From: Apostichopus californicus
Taxonomy: Eukaryota; Echinodermata; Holothuroidea; Aspidochirotida; Stichopodidae
Direction: 5' to 3'
Length of the DNA stretch: 22,558 nucleotides
Assembly: GCA_020650975.1 (NCBI GenBank)
Contig: JAIPMN010006694.1
Span: 2,065-24,622 of the forward strand
The position numbers were made by a program, and so were the translations under genes. The notes below the pieces were generated by a model. That model saw only the letters and a list, made by a program, of their open reading frames with translations. It was not told where the DNA came from and did not search any database. Positions 9,367 through 19,810 of the stretch are shown in pieces (positions within the stretch are counted from its first letter, which is position 1; each line of letters opens with the position of its first letter).

Positions 9367-10594
9367 GGCAGTACCCCTCTTTACACTGTAACTTGCACTG
9401 TATACTGACCAAACCGTCCATAAAGTAATTATCATAAAGTCATTTGGATGGATCCTTCATTTAAAACAAAGATTCAAAGAAACAAGTCATTAATCATGTT
9501 TTCTTGCAGTTTCAAGGTTCTGAATGTTGGATTCCAAAAATAGATAAAATACAGAAATGGAACAGTTACAGAGTCAGAATGTACAAATTAAGCTGCTATG
9601 TACAGTTGTATATACATGTATATCACTGCATTTGTTTAGCAATTTCTCCACTTGGCATAGCATCTTGCTATGCTACACCGGACAATTATTCCCCTATGAG
9701 GTCTAGTTGGTTATAACCAGGCTTGCAGCAAGTTCATGCTCACACATAAGCATAATAGCTGGGCTATCTAGCATAGATCGATCTTAACAACTCTGGGGCG
9801 GCTCTCATATCGGCCCAAACTTGCGTAATCTCTACTGTTTCACCGGCCTCCGACTCGACTTAACAGGATCTTGTGAAAGTGCTGACAAGCTTGCGAACAC
9901 ACCATGTGAACTTACTGTACATGATACAGGCCCCCTTGGGTGATTAGACAAAAGGTTTTCACAGTTTGTGCAGATTGACCGAACGGACAAAAAACAAGTT
10001 TAGGGAAAGACAAGTTAAGGTGCTTAATTTAAACAGATTACAGTAGTCTGAATCAAAACTTTGAGAGTACGTTTCAGAAAATTCTCTTCTTCAATAATTA
10101 CATGCTAAGCCGTACCCTGGTGATCAAACCCCATGGTACCGTTATGATTGGCACTGGACAGGACTGACATGACAGTGCCCTTTGTTGATCTGGACACACC
10201 TGGATTGCCCCCTCCCCCCCCCCCCTCCCGCCCTGCTTTCCTTTCCCTGTCCTCATCCTCATGGATTTGTACTTGGAACTCGGGGGTCACTCAAATCCAG
10301 TTCACTCGCAACATGATATGGAGAGAGAGAGCGTTTAATGTTTAATGAGTCAGGAAACAAATTAACATTTACCCGAGCTCTAACAGATTGCGCGAAACAA
10401 CAAACCCCTCGAGATAGAAAGGGAATCACACAGGTTACGGTCAAAGTCATTTCCTTCCCAAGTTTCAAATTTCCTCACTTTTAAAAAAGTGAAAATTTAC
10501 GCCCTTTCCTGGTGTGCACTGTAGTATCAATCGTTTCCTTGAGAGATCGTATAGCGTGCAAAATAACTGTACAGCGCGGTATGTATCCTGACAT
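9367..10594. other. Non-coding stretch with small palindromes
   Basis: No gene found. A hairpin with 8-bp arms, GCATAGCA-TCT-TGCTATGC, lies at 9655-9673. A C-rich tract is at about 10207-10230. TCACTTTTAAAAAAGTGA at 10475-10492 is an 18-bp palindromic stretch. Frames near 10105-10345 on both strands cross the C tract and are unconvincing. Confidence 0.55.
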
Positions 10595-11205
10595 CATACA
10601 AATCATGATACGAAGATCCAAGAAAACCGTCCTGATCGAATTACGTAGATAATAAATCGAAACACACAAAAAATAACGAACGATGCTGACACTTTGGGTC
10701 AGGAGAATGAGAAGGGGCATTGACCAGAGGGGTAAGGTCATAGAGGGCGCACAGCGTTAAAAGGTTACTAGTTCATTTCTAGACACGGTAATCATAATAA
10801 TTAACAGTTCTTATATAGCACAACTTACAATAAAGTCTCGCCGCGCTGTACTTAACCCTGGTCATTGGTAACTTGTCGCACCTACACACCAAAGTGTGTA
10901 CAATTCAAACAACTCTCCTGGGGCACCACAGTGCACCACAGCCACGTGTCCCCTGGGGCACTTCCCATAGGGTGCAGCCACAAACCGGCGCATGCAACTA
11001 TATTTACAAGTCACCTCGCAAGTCCCCATTTATACACCTGGGTGAAGAGAGGCAATGGAGATAAAGTGCATTGCCCAAGGACACAACTCAATGATCTGGC
11101 CAGGGCTCGAACCTGTAATCCTTAGATCACAAGTCCACTGCCTTAACCACTTGACCACAACGCCAACGGTTGTGGGGAGACAGGTAAGCGAGGAGCGAGG
11201 TTAAT
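10595..11205 (+). repeat. R1 dispersed repeat, copy 6, split by a SINE
   Basis: The left half (to about 10790) aligns with copy 3 from its GATCC-containing start through GACACTTTGGG, AATGAGAAGGGGCATTGACC and CATTTCTAGACACGGTA. Homology resumes at about 11167 with GGTTGTGGGGAGACAGGTAAG. The sequence between is a tRNA-derived SINE. Compared with copy 3, about 12-16 bp of R1 appear lost at the junction. CAG|GTAAGC is at 11183/11184. Confidence 0.8.
10795..11164 (-). mobile_element. tRNA-derived SINE (about 370 bp)
   Basis: Read on the minus strand from about 11164, the head has a pol III A box-like GTGGTCAAGTGG (plus-strand complement at 11147-11158) and a B box-like GGTTCGAGCCC (complement at 11103-11113), in the arrangement of a tRNA-Ser/Leu-like gene. 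A body with GTGTCCTTGGGCAATGCAC and CACCCAGGTGTATAAATGGG follows. The tail has GTGCTATATAAG and ATTATTATGATTA, resembling the nearby LINE tail. It sits inside an R1 copy. No long target duplication is clear. The head is too divergent to be a functional tRNA gene. Confidence 0.85.
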
Positions 11206-11269
11206 TTGACCGTTTTCATTTCACATGACAATATATTAATAGTATATATTGTACCCAAAGTGTTTAGAA

Positions 11270-11387
11270 CCTCGGCTTTTTACTCAAATTTTTTGACCTG
11301 CTGGGATCTTACGGGACCTACGGTAACCAATTCACCAGAGTGCTGAGGTTGTGAGGAGACAGATAAGCAAGGAACAAAGTCAATACG
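11270..11387 (+). repeat. R1 dispersed repeat, copy 7
   Basis: It contains AGAGTGCTGAGGTTGTG, GGAGACAGATAAGC and AAGGAACAAAGTCAAT. The donor-like GT is mutated to AT (CAG|ATAAGC at 11362/11363). Only about 65 bp separate it from the end of copy 6. Confidence 0.7.
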
Positions 11388-12233
11388 GCCATACTTGGTC
11401 CCTCTAAATGTCTTCAGTTGCAACATATATAACATAAAACATAAAATTCAAATTTTAGGGAGTATATGTGTATGTATTTAAGTAAAACACAAAACTATAT
11501 TTTTATAAAGATAGAAAAATCATCAGCCCGGTGCACGTCTTAAATATCAACAACTTCCCAGGTTTACCCTCGAGCATTCTTTAACTAGTCACCTCACACA
11601 GATCGAAGCAAAAAATTCTTGTCTTTTCGACAATTTCACCTCACAATTTTGGGGATTATTATGAGAAAACTCCACCCAAAACTTTTTGTCCTTGAATATT
11701 TTTTTTTATTTTTTATCTTTGCTTTTGCTTTTGCTTTTGCTTTTGCTTTCTCAGTTCTCTTTGACAAACACCGCTGTGTATTTTTTTGTCGAAATCTCAA
11801 AGTCTACCTTTCCTGCAGTAAACTGTTCAACACAACACCTTTCAACAATCCAGTAAATCCCACCCACCAAACAACAGTTACACATATTTTTGGACTTTGT
11901 CATCAGTAGTAGTACCATTGTCCACATACACTGCACACAAAGCCTTTTCCTCTTTTTTTTTTCTTTTCTTTTTTACGCTTATGTTTCTTCGCCCCCCCCC
12001 CCAATTTTTTTTTGTATTCCTTTTTCATTAAGAATAGTAATGCAAGCAAACAGACAGACAAATGTGTATGCTTCAGTGAGTATTAAGCCTTGACATCAAT
12101 GCGTACAGTAGCCAGTATTACTGTACACAGAAGCTGTGGTAAGGAAAGCCTGCAACAGTGGATTGTTCCACTCTGGAATAGGGGGATGACAAAACTGGAT
12201 GAATCTTAAGTATTGGGTATTTCTACGGTGCTG
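11388..12233. other. Non-coding stretch, T-rich and C-rich tracts
   Basis: Five GCTTTT units lie at about 11717-11749, a T/C-rich stretch near 11940-11975, and a C run near 11991-12002. The 96-codon frame at 11619-11909 encodes the Ala-Phe repeat from the GCTTTT run and has no domain. Confidence 0.55.
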
Positions 12234-12269
12234 TACACACACACACACGCATATATATATATTTATATA

Positions 12270-12295
<26 letters not shown>
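12234..12295. repeat. Compound (CA)n-(TA)n microsatellite
   Basis: (AC)n at 12234-12249 passes directly into (AT)n with two interspersed TTTATA units to 12295. Confidence 0.95.
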
Positions 12296-12300
<5 letters not shown>

Positions 12301-14580
12301 CATGTACTCAATGTCAATGACATGATTAGGGATATTCCCCAAGGAACAAGATTCACTTTGAACACAAACCTTATTGAAGCACCTCTTGACACTCTTCATC
12401 CCCCATCGGTTTATTTTGGCAAGTAAACCTTTTTGCGTTTTTCCCCTTGAAATGGATCAGTGGATAACCCTGCCGACATTTAAAATGATTCTTCAAAACA
12501 CTTTTCTTGCAGTGCAGTTTGTTTTTAATACTTTCTGTAAAACTGTAATGTACTAAATTAACAGGGATGTCTTCTTGGCGTTATTAAAAACATAAATGTA
12601 TTATTTTATTTGAATCGGATTGGAACATTTGGCAGACCAACCCTGCCAATGTACTCTACTCTGCACTCTTCTTGGTTTTATCCAAGAACAACATCATACA
12701 GAGTATCCTGTATGGCTGACTATATGAATTTAGTTACTAATAGTTAATAATGAGTTCATAATAAGGCTGCACCTTATCGCCTGAGGTAGAAGCCATTAGG
12801 TTTTGAATTTTTTTTAAATACGAGACCAGTTTAACCATGATAACCTTAATTTGCACTATTTTGCATATATTTTGCATAACTTGTACTATCTGGCAAAAAA
12901 CACTTGAGTCTTAGAGATGAGCTACAGGCATTCAAGTACACGCTTTGTGTAAAAATACTTTCACTGGTTTTATATAGTTAACCAGATGAGCTATTAATAG
13001 TTAACAATGTCCGACCTTTTGACAAACTTCGCCGCATTTGGGGGAGGGGGTGGGGGGGGGGTGTTTCAGTAGCTTTCATTGTTGTGCTCAGACTAGGTCT
13101 GCACACCTCGAGTCCAGAGAGACAGCCTGATTCTCAAACAATGAAAACATCGTTGATTTGTTGAAGTGAACATATTTGGGGACGGTCCCTTTTGAACTGA
13201 TTGATGTTTATGTGCATCACGGTTGCATGAGCCGTGCATTTACCGACCGCATGGATTATTCCGGATTTGAAGATTGACTATACAATCATCCGCCGAACAA
13301 AATGAAAACAAGTACTGTACGCTTCTAACATGTATGGTTTGATTTAAAGTACGGCTTCAAACACAATATTCCTTTTGATACTGTATATATGTTTAAGACT
13401 GTTATGAAACGCTGCTATTTAGAGGTGCTTTTAATTTGTGAGAAATGACCTTTAAATCATTTGAGGGTCATCAATTAAAGTGGCTGGGCTACTTAGTCTA
13501 ATACACACAGCTGACCGTAAGGTCAATTTTTTCAGATTGAAACAATGGGAAAGCAGTGTCACACCTTTATGGCCCTCGGATGACATCTTTACAATGTTTA
13601 ATTACATAATGGTGTTGTAGTTGGAAGTTCATCCAAGTCTGTTGTGCTGTTATATTAATTTCAAAAGGGACATATTTTTTTGGAGATATTAAGGATTTGT
13701 AAAGCAATGGATTAACATTAACATTAAGACAAGCACTGAGGAACCGAGGTCATCATCAACTTTAAAGTCTTAAAGAAGCGTTAAAGAGATGTAGCTGTTA
13801 TGGTGAATACCATGAAAATAGGAGAACAGCTGTACATATATAATACCATAGAACCATTACTAGAGCTCCAATATTTCTTGGACTTTAACATATCAAGAGT
13901 AATATTCTGACTTAAGTCATCCTTTGCGGTTAGTTATAAATATGAGCATGATGAAACTTTTCTTACAAAATTGCCTCTGACAATCATTTTTTTTTTTAGA
14001 ATTTGAAAACACAGTATGTTATCCTCCACACGTATCCTCTTCCGGGCGTACTCAAAAACACAGAAATTTAATCATCATAAGTTATGCGTCCATCTGTATA
14101 TATACATGTACAACGAAGCACCGATACCACATGTTAACTGAAATTTCTACAAGGCCTGGTATTAAAGTACACACCGATTCATACCAGCGAAAAACTACGG
14201 CCAGGGCTGGGTAGACAGTCTAGTTTTCCCTTACCGTACTACAGGAATCAGTACTAACACTGTTTAAGGCTATGTACTGTACTGGCAGCCTTTATATGTA
14301 CAATGATGACAACAAAAAAACACCCTGAAATTTCAAAAGTGACAACACTCCATCTAGTAATAATACATGATTGTACAGTATGTACAGCAGCTTTTGAAAA
14401 GGAAACATTTTGTCTACATGGTGCACAAGATGTAGGGGTACAAACTTCTCTTTTGGGGGGATGCGTCGAGACATCACTATGTCAGCTGTAATGTATGAGC
14501 AGGGGCTTATACTTAGTCTTGTTAAGACCCTAGTATGAACAGCCTAGTGTACCTTTCTTTTTCACAAAGCTATTTTCCCG
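12296..14580. other. AT-rich non-coding stretch
   Basis: No gene found. Three near-copies of ATTTTGCATAT lie at 12849-12880, G runs at 13040-13061, and TGACCGTAAGGTCA (an everted pair of GGTCA half-sites) at 13512-13525. Confidence 0.5.
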
Positions 14581-15136
14581 TTGCTATTTGCTGTACTGTC
14601 CAGAGAACGCCCGCGGCAACGCTTTCGATTGATACTAGGGTCTTGCACATTTCTCCCAAGCTATTTTATGTTTTCCTCTGATTTTGGAAGATTTGCTTCG
14701 GAAAAGCGCGGAAGCCAATCAGGTTTGCCAATTGGGCCCACTTCTCCCAAAATGTTTGTTCAAGCCCTGTCTACCGCAGTCAACAATCACTTGGCCTTCG
14801 GTCACAATCACATGGCGGGGACGGTCGCTAATTGCTGTGGAAGAAACATGATCTCACATGACACGCAATTTTGTAATGATAATATGAATAAAGATTTTGT
14901 GGTTTGCATTTAAGTTCACGCCCCTTTTTTGGAGAAATGTCCAAGACGTTTGTATTGGACAGATCCTCGGGCATGTGAAATACAGTGGGCAAGCAAATTC
15001 GTGATAAGAAACGGACTCTGAGGTATGTACAGTTTACACGCGAGAAAAAGAGTATTACAAACGACTTGGCCAAGACTTAGGCTTACACTGTAATAGTTGC
15101 ATTCATGTGCATGGTGAAGGATAACATGTAAAGTAC
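14581..15136. other. Unassigned stretch with overlapping open frames
   Basis: A 110-codon plus-strand frame (14581-14913) starts with TTG rather than ATG and matches no family I know. Two minus-strand frames (14828-15073 and 14916-15278) overlap its end and each other. Composition is somewhat less AT-rich than the flanks. An AATAAA lies near 14887. I do not call a gene here, but the stretch could be a conserved non-coding element or a terminal exon. Confidence 0.3.
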
Positions 15137-15152
15137 TATACTGTACAGTATA
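15137..15152. repeat. 16-bp perfect palindrome
   Basis: TATACTGTACAGTATA is its own reverse complement and centres on the CTGTACAG word that recurs through the window. Confidence 0.9.
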
Positions 15153-15589
15153 AGCCACCTCCCAGAGAAAAAACATCACAAATATCAAAAACGAAATATC
15201 AGCATATATCAAAACGAAAAGACGCCCAAAAGCTTTAGAAGCTGACATGTAAAATTCAGTTCCACTCCGTTGGTTCATTTTGAAGGTCTTGAATTTAAAA
15301 CGTGACTTGCAAGCGGCAGAATTTTAATTCAAATATATCTATCATGTCATACTGTAGTCTGCTTAGAGAAGAAAAAGAGAAAACATTTGAGTGCTTGTTA
15401 AATAGTGTTTTCTGTAATTATTGAGGTTTCCCCTTTAGGGAAACAAAAACTATATATCTTTAGAATGCCCCTCTAAGGCTATATATTTGACTGGATAGTT
15501 TCTGCTCCTCGGGGTTATTAGCCTTAGCCTGCTCATTTAAGTTAATTTATTGCTTTAAAAAATGTATGTGTTTTAGCCAGAAAGGGTAA

Positions 15590-15693
15590 AGCTACCGTGA
15601 AGTTACGGTATAGACAGCTACTGTTAAGTCATGGTATGGACAGCTACCGTGAAGTTACGGTATTGACAGCTACCGTGAAGTTGCGGTACCTGT
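15590..15693. repeat. Four 26-bp tandem units, each a hairpin
   Basis: Units start at 15590, 15616, 15642 and 15668. Units 1 and 3 contain TACCGTGAAGTTACGGTA, giving 6-bp arms TACCGT/ACGGTA and a 6-base loop. Unit 4 has one change (GCGGTA) and unit 2 is the most diverged. A tandem hairpin array of this kind could form cruciform or structured RNA, but no function is known to me. Confidence 0.95.
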
Positions 15694-17724
15694 AGACCTT
15701 GTTTTACCTTTTAACAATATTTTTCCCTGTTCAATACAATATTAATATTGTTTGGTACTTTTAAAAATGCTTTCAATCAAATCATGTACAAGACTGAAAT
15801 CAATCAGAATAATACTTTCGAAAAGGCAATGAAATCATCGGCTAGAGGAAATTGGTTTCAAACTAACCTAGAGCTGGAACACAAGTCCTGTTGCCTACCA
15901 ACTTGGACATTTTAATCCATGCTTGGAAATTTTCATACATATGGCCTCAAGTTGTAATAGTGACCATTTTTGGTTTTTCAGTAAGTAAATTTACCTACAT
16001 ATTCCGCTCGTCCCGTAAATTTTTAGAAGGTAAGTGCTTAGAATTTTATATTTTTTTTTATATTTTTTTTTTACTTCTAATGTGGTAGTTTCTAAACAAC
16101 TCTGTTACATATCAAAGCTTCAAAACAACAATGACACATACACATACACACACACACACTCACACACACACACAAACAAAGCAATTTCCCTAAAGATAGA
16201 CCTGTAGACCCAGGTACTCGCAAAACCCTATTGTCTGTCAATTGTGTCAGGTCAATTTTCTGACAAAATTTCACAAAAGAAACCGCAACAGTCACCCCAA
16301 AGAAAAATCTAGTGACTTGATCTGTGAAATTGTGTAATTGTGAAATTGTGGAATGTAGTCTTGAAAAAAAAAAAAAATTCTGTTTTATAAAAAGATCTAG
16401 AGTCTACCATACAAGTCTCGCTCGAGGTCAGATGAAATCGTGCCAAATTCAACCACCCATACATACTTTATTTTATACTTACAAATCAACAATTTACTTT
16501 AATATATACACTGAATAAAGAAGATCTATACACTTTAAGTTTGGCTTCCAGGGCAATATTTTCATGAATTTTTTTTTTTTTAAAGTTCAATGCTTATATT
16601 GATTTCTGAATTCTGCAAGCATGCTGGAATGTGCTGACCAAAGTCATTTTAAAACCAACGGTCTCTATGAGAGGTATAAACCATTTGACCAGGCTACAGT
16701 TAATGCTGATTACACAACAGTAAACCATGACTATTACTGCAGACCTAACCGAAAAGTACATCCACACCAAATCCTACTGTGAATAATGTGTCCATAGCCT
16801 TGGATAAAATACTGACTTCTCAGCAAATTTTCAGTTCAGTCAAGCTAATTTTATTCAAATGTAAATTTCGTAATGAAAATGTCACCGAAACATTCAGATA
16901 TATATAATATGTTGTACAATACATATGTTTTTCATAGGTCTTCCAATGCTTTTCATGTAGTACTGACTACTGTATCAAGAATTTGAACACTGTACATCAA
17001 GTGAAAGATATTGTATCAACTTAGTACGGTATGAGTGTATAAGATCATTTTTGTTTTTAAAAGTACTAATCGACATCCAACGCATTTAACCAGCTGCTTA
17101 AAGGAGGGACAACACACTGCCAGCAAAATGCAAGGGGACGGTGTTTATCTTCCGTGGGTGGAATATCTTCCTGTATATCCTGTGTTTTTACCTTGGAGAC
17201 TATCTAGAAACAAATTCTGCAAATTTTTTGTTTCTCTAGCAGCCATGCCACCTTAAGGAAGAAGAACTTGTTGGTTCCTTTACTTTAAGATTGCTATATG
17301 AATTTTCTAGTCATAACATATCCTGAGCAACAGGACCAAGTGGTTGTTTACTTCAAGCTTTTTCAAAGATTGTAACTCATTTTCTCTAGACCTGCTAATA
17401 TTGTGAAACTCAGACCAACTGTATACTTCTGGAAAGTATTTTGATACATATTTTATAAAGACTACAGACCTGTAGTCTCGCTCCCAACGAGTAGAAGAGC
17501 AGTTAGTCTGTACAAAAAGACAACTTTGCTTTATTGTGTCTCTCTCTTAAATTCCAAAAGCTGGCCAGTGAGCCGAATCCAGCCCACAAAGGTCTTAAAT
17601 CTGGGCCTGCAAAGTAAAGCTTGGACCGCTTGTAACCTGAGCCTTTAATTAGAATAATTCTATATGCCTGATATATACTGCATGATTTATAAAGCTGAGA
17701 TTTAGTTCAGATATAGAGTTAGAG
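15694..17724. other. AT-rich non-coding stretch
   Basis: No gene found. A CA-rich microsatellite lies at about 16139-16175, T and A runs near 16040-16075 and 16363-16378, and short TGTGAAATTG direct repeats near 16322-16350. Short open frames here have no recognisable domains. Confidence 0.55.
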
Positions 17725-17768
17725 GGGCTTGACGTTTCGATTGCTAGCATGATCTCATCCAGAGGCTA
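17725..17768 (-). ncRNA. Hammerhead-ribozyme-like motif, copy C
   Basis: On the minus strand: stem I strand GCCT, then CTGGATGA (CTGATGA with one extra G, complement of 17755-17762), a stem II-like hairpin around TGCTAGCA, GAAAC, GTC as the cleavage triplet, then AAGCC. Stem I is partly kept. Of the three copies it has the best conserved-core sequence, but the inserted base should impair activity. Confidence 0.5.
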
Positions 17769-17822
17769 CTGAACACGAAACAAAACTTAGAACACATGAA
17801 GAGACACGGACGAACAGATAGT

Positions 17823-18195
17823 TTAAAGGCATTAAAGACTCGCCCCGAACCCTGTGCGGCAATCTGAAAAAGTTAACTTTCTGTTGCTTGCAAGTGACGT
17901 TTTGTTTGTGTCGCTACAAAATGTAGACAGTAATAAAACGTGATACCTTGTTATCTTTAGCTGGACCTGAGATGTCCATCGCTGTATCGTTTATATATAC
18001 GCTGTGCTGTGGGTATTGACGCAGAGCTGTATGTACTGACTACACTAGTGTCTCATTACCGACGGTAGCAAGCTGTGTGTGTATTTTCTGGGATCAATGG
18101 TGGTGTCTAACACTTCTGTTACACCTCATTCGAAACTAGGTCAGATTACCGGCATTAGACGTTTCTTTTTGCGCGAGTCCATTCACACCCTTTAA
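17823..18195 (+). mobile_element. Probable TTAA-type MITE, copy 1 (about 370 bp)
   Basis: The left end TTAAAGG...GACTCGC mirrors the right end (reverse complement TTAAAGGG...GGACTCGC), giving imperfect inverted ends of about 22 bp bounded by TTAA on both sides. TTAA duplication is typical of piggyBac-like elements. The left two thirds are repeated at 19811-20025. No coding frame is present. The repeat relation is clear; the superfamily is inferred. Confidence 0.65.
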
Positions 18196-18328
18196 CTCGA
18201 CAAACTGTCAGTCTGTGTTTCCATTGTGTATCTATCTACAGTAAATGTGTGTTGCAATAGATAAGCAGTTTGATATAGCTTTTCTCTCTCTCTCTCTATC
18301 CAGCTAGAACATAAAAACCAGTCAGATG

Positions 18329-18336
18329 ATGCAAAT
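18329..18336 (+). promoter_or_regulatory. Octamer-like ATGCAAAT
   Basis: A POU-factor octamer word. A second perfect ATGCAAAT lies in the satellite at about 19053-19060. Chance occurrence in AT-rich DNA is likely. Confidence 0.25.
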
Positions 18337-18382
18337 TTATGAAATCAAGGACATATATCTCAACGATAACATAACATGGATG

Positions 18383-19200
18383 AAGGGAGGTCATTTTTCT
18401 ACGTTAATTTCCTAGGTAATTTGCAGGACTCCTCGTTCGAACGAGTCAAGCAAATCCTCTAAGTACTGCAAAACACAAATTGCACAGAGGCAGGCCATTT
18501 TCTAAGAGCTGTTAATTCCTAGGTTTGATGTCTGTTTGCACCCTCAGTTGAATTTTAGTCAGGCAAACCCCTATCCGGAAAGATAAACTAATTGAGGGGA
18601 GAGGAGGTTGGTAGGAGAGGGGAGGAGAGGTTGGTAGGAGAGGAGAGGTTGGTAGGAGAGGAGAGGGGAGGTTGGTAGGAGAGGAGAGGGGAGGTTGGTA
18701 GGAGAGGAGAGGGGAGGTTGGTAGGAGAGGAGAGTGGAGGTTGGTAGGAGAGGGGAGGGGAGGTTGGTAGGAGAGGAAAGGGAAGGTTGGGAGGAGAGGT
18801 TGGCAGGAGAGGAGAGGTTGGTAGGAGAGGGAAGGTTGGTAGGAGAGGAGAGAGGAGGTTGGTAGGAGAGGAGAGGGGAGGTAGGAGAGGAGAAGGGAGG
18901 TTAGTAGGTATTCTCTCCATTAATTGTTTAGGTAATGCACAGCCGTCAGTCAAGCAAATCTCTCACCCAAAACACACAACTTAACTAAAACGTGACCCTG
19001 GTCATATTTGTTAACTTCCACGGTAATACACAGTCCTCAGTTGTGTACAGTCAGTCATGCAAATCACTGACTAAATACCATAAAATTAACATGGATGAGT
19101 CAGACATATCCCTTAGATCTCTGAAAACACAAAATTCTTAACAACTGGTGGAAGGTCTATTACCTCAATTAACTGCCTACAGTATAGTATGTACAGCTAC
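18383..19200. repeat. Degenerate ~105-bp satellite, 4-5 units
   Basis: Units share GGTCATTTTTCTACGTTAAT-like starts, CCTAGGTAAT, a GCAG...CTCAGT part and GTCAAGCAAATC followed by AAAACACA. They begin near 18383, 18489, 18905 and 18999, with a trace near 19152. The purine-rich minisatellite at 18594-18908 interrupts the array between the second and third units. Confidence 0.7.
18594..18908. repeat. Purine-rich minisatellite, 13/18/23-bp units
   Basis: About 13-14 units begin GTTGGTAGGAGAG and extend by GAGAG and GGGAG steps, so unit lengths differ by 5. The plus strand is almost free of C; the minus strand is a pyrimidine tract with recurring CCTACCAAC. The 121-residue Pro/Leu/Ser-rich minus-strand frame (18588-18953) is a by-product of the repeat and I do not annotate it as a gene. 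Runs of GG pairs could form two-tier G-quadruplexes. Confidence 0.97.
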
Positions 19201-19220
19201 TGTAGACATCATTACAGTAG
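19197..19220. repeat. Perfect 8-bp inverted repeat
   Basis: CTACTGTA (19197-19204) and TACAGTAG (19213-19220) flank an 8-base spacer. It is another instance of the TACTGTA word family. Confidence 0.85.
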
Positions 19221-19810
19221 TTTGCATGACAGGAGCAATGGTACACTACAAATGTACACATTGTATGTTTGTATGATATGGTAATGTTATGTACAGTAAC
19301 TTTGTGCATTGTGTAAAAATACACACACATTACTTAGCTGTGCACTGATTAATAATAAATTACCATATATTTGTTGTGAATTTCTAATTTACTCAAGAAC
19401 ATCCAAACAATACAATTTTATTTTACACAGACTTGAAGACTGCTAAGAAAGGCAAAAAGCCCTATATCAACTTCTTTTCTTTTGATGCCTTTCCACAAAT
19501 CATAGCACTTTAAAGAATCATTTCAACCATTTACAGAAATTGATACGGTAAAATTTAACACATGGCCAATGTCGGGGGAACTTTCCTGGCTTCGAGTGTT
19601 TTGGACCGGTTGCATCTTCTAAAATATATTTTCCATCCTGGTGAAATCCAATCAAATATACATGTAGTTAAAGGACAGCTAAGGAACCCAACACAGGAAC
19701 ACTATTCTTACCTTTATCCAGCTCTGAATGAACATTTGTGATCATCTGCGACATCGGAGGTTTCAGTATACCAACATACTGTATGTAGGATGGATTCGTG
19801 AAATCCGCTA
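19221..19810. other. AT-rich non-coding stretch
   Basis: No gene called. A 26-codon stretch after a possible acceptor near 19430 reads as a Lys-rich peptide ending in TAA, too short to support. Confidence 0.5.

Noticed and set aside
9207-9428. 73-codon frame with Tyr-Thr-Ala-Val-His repeats
   Set aside because: Most of it is the 10-bp GCAGTACACT tandem repeat.
10105-10345. Overlapping frames on both strands with Pro or Gly runs
   Set aside because: Both cross the C-rich tract at about 10207-10230 and have no domain.
10865-11125. 86-codon and 63-codon plus-strand frames
   Set aside because: They lie antisense within the SINE.
11090-11164. tRNA gene on the minus strand
   Set aside because: A and B boxes are present but the cloverleaf is imperfect and the sequence continues into a SINE body and LINE-like tail.
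11619-11909. 96-codon frame with Ala-Phe repeats
   Set aside because: Driven by the GCTTTT microsatellite.
14581-14913. 110-codon plus-strand open frame
   Set aside because: It starts with TTG, has no recognisable domain, overlaps opposing frames, and has no clear splice or promoter context. Only transcript data would change this.
18588-18953. 121-residue Pro/Leu/Ser-rich minus-strand open frame
   Set aside because: It is the translation of the minisatellite; units differing by 5 bases do not preserve one frame, and there is no non-repetitive domain.
19428-19515. Possible short terminal exon after a CACAG acceptor, Lys-rich then ending in TAA
   Set aside because: Only about 26 codons, no family match, and on the strand opposite to the candidate gene.
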